DNA of 43,094 nucleotides from Bacteroidota bacterium (GTDB taxonomy: Bacteria > Bacteroidota > Ignavibacteria > UBA10030). The position numbers and the translations under genes are program-made. Where the stretch lies: the NCBI GenBank assembly GCA_021813905.1, contig JAKAJH010000027.1:1-43094 (forward strand). Reading direction: 5' to 3'. Of this stretch, positions 39,899-43,094 are shown in pieces. The number at the start of each line of letters is the position of its first letter. The first letter of the stretch is position 1. The notes beneath the pieces were generated by a model. The model was not told the DNA's origin and searched no databases. It saw only the letters and a program-made list of their open reading frames with translations.

Positions 39899-40553
39899 GT
39901 TCGGTCCTCACCCATCGATGGAATTCGCTCACGTCATGAAATACAAAGTCGGCGTTCATCTGAAGCACGCGCTCTTTCCCGTAGGAATCCCACAGCACGG
40001 CCACCACCGGCACGCCGGCACCGCGCGCCGCCTTCACGTCCGACACCGCGTCACCGATCATCAGCGCATCGTCCGGATGAAGGGAGAACCGCTCCAGCAC
40101 CCGGCGGATCCCTTCGGGAGACGGCTTGTGATTCTCCACGTCATTTCCCGTCACCACCGCATCGAAGTACGCGTTGAGACCGAACTCCTCGAGCGTGATG
40201 GCCGTCGTGCGCGAGCCCTTCCCTGTAAAGAGGGCGATCGTGCGTCCGCGCTCCTTCAGAAACCGGAGGGTCTCTTCAATGCCCGGGTACAGGCGCGCCA
40301 GCCGGCTATGGTTCGCGCGGTAGAACGAAAGGTAATCCTCCATCACCGCGTCGATCTCGCCGGGCTCAACGATCGAGAGCAGCGCATCCTCTTCCGGCGG
40401 ACCGAACATCGCTGTAATCTCGGGAATCGTATACGTCCGATCGCGGTACTTCCGGGCGATGTAGTTGAACGAGTCGTAGATCAGCTGATTCGTCTGCGTC
40501 AGAGTGCCGTCCATGTCGAAGATGAAGCAGCGGCACATGCGAATACTTTTCAT
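39891..40553 (-). CDS. HAD-superfamily hydrolase, phosphoglycolate phosphatase-like
   Basis: A 220-residue HAD phosphatase. Motif I is FIFDMDGTLTQTN (D13 nucleophile, D15 acid), motif II is IALFTGKGS, and motif III/IV are HKPSPEGIRRVLERF and ALMIGDAVSDVKAARGAG. A helical cap of 60-70 residues (C1 type) lies between, as in Gph and beta-phosphoglucomutase. The substrate is not evident; phosphoglycolate or a sugar phosphate is likely. It begins the T9SS/CCA gene run; no promoter is seen in the 114 nt upstream, which contains the aldolase terminator. Confidence 0.9.
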   Translation of the reverse strand: MKSIRMCRCFIFDMDGTLTQTNQLIYDSFNYIARKYRDRTYTIPEITAMFGPPEEDALLSIVEPGEIDAVMEDYLSFYRANHSRLARLYPGIEETLRFLKERGRTIALFTGKGSRTTAITLEEFGLNAYFDAVVTGNDVENHKPSPEGIRRVLERFSLHPDDALMIGDAVSDVKAARGAGVPVVAVLWDSYGKERVLQMNADFVFHDVSEFHRWVRTELD

Positions 40554-40570
40554 TCATGATCCCAAAGGAA

Positions 40571-40602
40571 ATACAAAGGCGCCGAGCCAATGTCTCAGCG
40601 CC
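40571..40602 (-). terminator. Intrinsic terminator of the aldolase gene
   Basis: Minus-strand stem GGCGC-T-GAG / CTC-G-GCGCC with a 7-nt loop (eight pairs, one mismatch), followed by TTTGTAT, 66 nt past the aldolase stop. The T-tract is broken, so it may be partial and allow some readthrough into the HAD gene. Confidence 0.55.
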
Positions 40603-40667
40603 TCGCGGGTAGATCGGATCGTGTGACCGCCGGGGCCGGCTAGTACCGCGAGACCCGGGCTCCCGCG

Positions 40668-41732
40668 TCACGCGACGGTGACGTCCTTTGAAAGATAGAC
40701 ATCCTGGATCGCGTTGAGGATCTGGATGCCGTCCTTCATCGGTTTTTGAAACGCCTTCCGGCCCGAGATGAGACCCATGCCGCCCGCCCGCTTGTTGATC
40801 ACGGCGGTGCGGACCGCTTCGGCAATGTCGTTCTCACCCGAGGCGCCGCCGGAATTGATGAGGCCGGCCCGACCCATGTAACTGTTGACGACCTGGTACC
40901 GTGTGAGATCGATCGGATGGTCGGTCGTCAATTGTTCATACACCTTCCTGCTCGTCTTGCCGTACGGATTCTCTTTGGTGTTGAGCGCGAGGAAGCCGCC
41001 GTTGTTCTCCGGCAGCTTCTGCTTCACGATGTCCGCTTCGATGGTCACGCCGAGGTGGTTCGCCTGACCGGTCAGATCGGCCGATACGTGATAATCCTTC
41101 TCCTTCGTCTTGAAGGCCGGATTCCTCGTGTAGCACCACAGGATCGTCGCCATGCCGAGCTCATGCGCCCGGTGGAATGCCTGGCTGACCTCCCAGAGCT
41201 GGCGCCGCGATTCGGGCGATCCAAAATACACCGTCGCTCCGACCGCGACCGCTCCCATATTGAACGCCTGATCAACGCTGGCGAAGAGCGTCTGGTCGTA
41301 CGTATTCGGATAGGAGAGGAATTCGTTGTGATTGAACTTGAGAATGAACGGGATTGCCGGCGCGTACTTCCGAGCAACGGCTCCGAGGACGCCGAGCGTG
41401 GACGCGACAGCGTTGCATCCCCCTTCAATCGCCAGCTTCACGATATTCTCCGGGTCGAAATACGCCGGATTGGGGGCAAAGGAGGCGCCGGCCGAGTGTT
41501 CGATCCCCTGATCCACGGGGAGGATGGACAGATAGCCGGTTCCCGCCAGACGTCCCGCCCCAAAGAGCTGCTGCAAACTCCTCAACACCGGCGTCGGCCG
41601 GTCGGACGGGGCGAACACCCGTTGCACGAAGTCCGGTCCCGGAAGATGCAACTGGTCCTTCGGGATCGTTTTGCACTGATGGTCCAGCAGTGAACGCGCA
41701 TCGGCACCGAGGTACTGTTCAATATTGATCAT
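40668..41732 (-). CDS. fbaB: Class I fructose-bisphosphate aldolase, DhnA type
   Basis: A 354-residue aldolase that interconverts fructose 1,6-bisphosphate with two triose phosphates in glycolysis and gluconeogenesis by a Schiff-base mechanism. [20 protein letters not shown], then [40 protein letters not shown] and [16 protein letters not shown] are characteristic of the DhnA/FbaB group common in Bacteroidota. The frame opens at 41759, but ATG at 41732 ([12 protein letters not shown]) is chosen because homologues begin there; GGAGG lies 11 nt before it. It is monocistronic with its own promoter and terminator. Confidence 0.94.
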   Translation of the reverse strand: MINIEQYLGADARSLLDHQCKTIPKDQLHLPGPDFVQRVFAPSDRPTPVLRSLQQLFGAGRLAGTGYLSILPVDQGIEHSAGASFAPNPAYFDPENIVKLAIEGGCNAVASTLGVLGAVARKYAPAIPFILKFNHNEFLSYPNTYDQTLFASVDQAFNMGAVAVGATVYFGSPESRRQLWEVSQAFHRAHELGMATILWCYTRNPAFKTKEKDYHVSADLTGQANHLGVTIEADIVKQKLPENNGGFLALNTKENPYGKTSRKVYEQLTTDHPIDLTRYQVVNSYMGRAGLINSGGASGENDIAEAVRTAVINKRAGGMGLISGRKAFQKPMKDGIQILNAIQDVYLSKDVTVA

Positions 41733-41801
41733 CGCGCTTCGTCCCTCCAGGTCATTCATCTCTCCGTCCGGAACATCACGCTCCGGCGATCAATCGTATT
41801 C

Positions 41802-41830
41802 AATATACCATTCGGTTGCCTGTCGGTCAA
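41802..41830 (-). promoter_or_regulatory. Sigma70-type promoter for the aldolase gene
   Basis: TTGACC (41830-41825), 17-nt spacer, TATATT (41807-41802) on the minus strand, about 70 nt before the aldolase start. It matches the rpsL and tRNA-operon promoters in five or six of six bases in each box. Confidence 0.8.
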
Positions 41831-41843
41831 TTCAGACGGAACT

Positions 41844-42668
41844 TCAGCGAACGCGCAGACGGATCGCCCCGATACTTTTCGTCGTCTGCCGAACGACGGG
41901 CACATCGAGGATGGACGTATCCCGGTAGGCGGGATCGGCAGGCGTGACACGGATCGCGTATGTCGCCTCCGGGATATCCGCCAGCATGAAGGAGCCGTTA
42001 TTCCCCGTCGTATCATTTTCTGTCGAGATCGAGTCGCCTCCGACTGTGGTGGAAATCGTCGCAAGCGCCGCCATGCCATCCGGCCCGAGAACGGATCCGG
42101 CGATCGAGCCGGAGAGCGACGTGGCCTGAACACGGAAGACCGGCGTCAGATCGTACTCGCCCGGCGTCGGACTTTTGATGGAGCGACCCGGATCGACGTC
42201 AAAGGTCAGCTGGAAGAGCTTTCCTTGCTCGACGACGAATTCGTAGTTCAGCATGAAGCCGTTCGCGATGGCGGCCGGGATCGCAACCTGCTGCGTGGCA
42301 CCGTTCACGTTGACCTCGCACGGGCCGAAGATGATCCTGACCTGATCGTAGGTGCCGACGGGAACATCTGTATCGACCAGGATCGCGTTGACACCGTTGT
42401 GCAGCAGCAGCACATCGTAGCGGCTGATCTGCTGCGTCACGACGCGCCAATCGAGATCGGCGGCCGAGCCCTTCTTGTGGATCTCCAGGCGCATGAATGT
42501 GAGCACGACGGAGTGGTACGATGCTGCCGCGTCGATGAGCTTCATCCGCAGGTGCCCCGTGTAATCGGCATTGGATCCATTTGCCGAGTCGGAGCAGCCA
42601 TCGGAGAGGAGCACAAGGAACAGCAGAGCGATCGTCAGTGAAGGAACCGCGAGCCGGAAACGACGCAT
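41844..42668 (-). CDS. DUF4382 lipoprotein with C-terminal carboxypeptidase-regulatory-like domain
   Basis: A 274-residue exported lipoprotein. After a hydrophobic signal (LAVPSLTIALLFLVLLS) the lipobox SDGC gives C25 as the lipidated residue, an imperfect box but acceptable. Residues about 35-180 are the DUF4382 domain (GHLRMKLIDAAASYHSVVLT, VNAILVDTDVPVGTYDQVR, FQLTFDVDPGRS), and the last 90 (LSGSIAGSVLGPDGMAALAT, FMLADIPEATYAIRV) form a beta-sandwich of the carboxypeptidase regulatory type. GGGAGG is 7 nt upstream. Surface or periplasmic binding role likely, function unknown. The reading frame is open to 42959 but has no support upstream of the ATG. Confidence 0.85.
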   Translation of the reverse strand: MRRFRLAVPSLTIALLFLVLLSDGCSDSANGSNADYTGHLRMKLIDAAASYHSVVLTFMRLEIHKKGSAADLDWRVVTQQISRYDVLLLHNGVNAILVDTDVPVGTYDQVRIIFGPCEVNVNGATQQVAIPAAIANGFMLNYEFVVEQGKLFQLTFDVDPGRSIKSPTPGEYDLTPVFRVQATSLSGSIAGSVLGPDGMAALATISTTVGGDSISTENDTTGNNGSFMLADIPEATYAIRVTPADPAYRDTSILDVPVVRQTTKSIGAIRLRVR

Positions 42669-42705
42669 GAAGGAACCTCCCGAGTGGTGAGCGACGCAAC
42701 GCGAG

Positions 42706-42734
42706 AATATAGACCGAAATCCCGCAAGAACAAA
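42706..42734 (-). promoter_or_regulatory. Possible promoter for the DUF4382 gene
   Basis: TATATT (42711-42706) matches the other -10 boxes here, but the -35 region at 17-nt spacing reads only TTTGTT. It would place the transcript start about 30 nt before the ATG. Confidence 0.4.
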
Positions 42735-42750
42735 GACGGAGACCGTTTTC

Positions 42751-42779
42751 TTGATTCTCGTACCAAATCTGTCTACTTT
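42751..42779 (+). promoter_or_regulatory. Promoter of the RlmI-like gene, apparently leaderless
   Basis: TTGATT (42751-42756), a 17-nt spacer and TACTTT (42774-42779). Only 6 nt separate the -10 box from the GTG at 42786, so transcription should begin on the start codon. The sequence after the -10 box, GGCGT, is the same as at 18122. Confidence 0.55.
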
Positions 42780-42785
42780 GGCGTC

Positions 42786-43094
42786 GTGAAAAAGCAGATC
42801 CTCCTTCGCAAACATGAAGACGGCCGCATCCTGCAGGGACACCAGTGGGTGTTCAGCAACGAGATCGCGTCCGTACGGGGCACTCCCGAAGCCGGCGACG
42901 TCGTGGAGATCCTTCGTTCGGACGAGCGGTTCCTCGGCATCGGCTTCTACCACCCGCATTCCCTGATCGCGGTGCGCGTACTTTCCACCGCAGACGACGT
43001 GGTGGATCAGGCATTCTTCGAGCGGCGGATCAGCATTGCGGAGCGAATGCGCCGCCGGATCTACCCGGGATTCGAATCATTCCGTCTCGTCCAC
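42786..43094 (+). CDS. RlmI-like class I SAM-dependent rRNA methyltransferase, partial (5' end)
   Basis: The first 103 residues of a PUA-domain methyltransferase. MKKQILLRKHEDGRILQGHQ then WVFSNEIASV match the PUA start of RlmI/YccW (23S rRNA m5C1962), and GDVVEILRSDERFLGIGFYH and SLIAVRVL follow as usual; the catalytic domain lies beyond the window. The start codon is GTG. It has no Shine-Dalgarno site and a promoter immediately upstream, so translation probably starts on a leaderless message. Which rRNA base it modifies cannot be told from the fragment. Confidence 0.82.
   Translation, partial: MKKQILLRKHEDGRILQGHQWVFSNEIASVRGTPEAGDVVEILRSDERFLGIGFYHPHSLIAVRVLSTADDVVDQAFFERRISIAERMRRRIYPGFESFRLVH

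Noticed and set aside
40603-40667. GC-rich inverted repeats just after the aldolase stop
   Set aside because: Short palindromes such as GCCCGGG are expected by chance in this composition; the hairpin at 40578-40602 is the better terminator.

Overview
The window is GC-rich bacterial chromosome, densely packed with genes and with no sign of phage, insertion sequences or CRISPR. Several features suggest a member of the FCB group (Bacteroidota/Chlorobiota in the broad sense, for example an Ignavibacteria-, Kapabacteria- or Rhodothermia-like lineage). These are a DUF5103 type IX secretion plug protein, DUF1573, DUF4382 and DUF2723 proteins, a DhnA-type class I aldolase, and MacA/MacB/TolC-type efflux genes. 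The lineage is an inference; the S12, RpoB and RpoC proteins would settle it.

Region 1 (1-13142, minus strand) is one long translation/transcription block. Read in its own direction it runs: promoter, tRNA-Thr(UGU), tRNA-Tyr(GUA), tRNA-Gly(UCC), tRNA-Thr(GGU), rpmG, tRNA-Trp(CCA), secE, nusG, rplK, rplA, rplJ, rplL, rpoB, rpoC, a second promoter, rpsL, rpsG (cut by the window edge). It joins the rpo and str operons. The tuf gene that often follows the four-tRNA cluster is absent, and rpmG occupies that place. Two strong RNA hairpins lie in the rplL-rpoB and rpoC-rpsL gaps.

Region 2 (13254-17908, minus strand) holds a DUF2723 membrane protein overlapping the end of glnE, the adenylyltransferase that controls glutamine synthetase.

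Region 3 (18093-28560, plus strand) starts at a promoter that seems to give a leaderless mRNA. It holds two overlapping 3-hydroxyacyl-CoA dehydrogenase-family genes, then DUF1573, rhodanese and MauE/DoxX genes that look like a small periplasmic thiol/sulfur cassette, a GNAT acetyltransferase, and a Tat-exported PLP enzyme. Next come a damaged or mis-started surface-protein gene, a small exported protein, a DUF2269 membrane protein, a TlpA-like lipoprotein, a YbjQ protein, and a 569-residue Rossmann protein of unknown role. A bidirectional terminator closes the region.

Region 4 (28580-41830, minus strand) encodes, in transcription order, a class I fructose-bisphosphate aldolase with its own promoter and terminator; then a HAD phosphatase, a membrane glycosyltransferase, the T9SS plug protein, a Gfo/Idh/MocA oxidoreductase and a CCA-adding-type nucleotidyltransferase, closely packed; then TolC, the MacA-like adaptor, the ABC ATPase and two 409-residue FtsX/MacB-type permeases, which together would form a tripartite efflux system.

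Region 5 (41844-43094) holds a DUF4382 lipoprotein gene on the minus strand and, divergently, the first 103 codons of an RlmI-like PUA-domain rRNA methyltransferase that also appears leaderless.

Most of the window is recognisable housekeeping. The points of most interest are regulatory or small in scale: repeated TTGAC-N16/17-TATATT promoters, predicted leaderless genes, TTG starts backed by Shine-Dalgarno sites, intergenic hairpins, a tandem dehydrogenase pair whose second member has lost its dinucleotide-binding motif, and an uncharacterised 569-residue protein.
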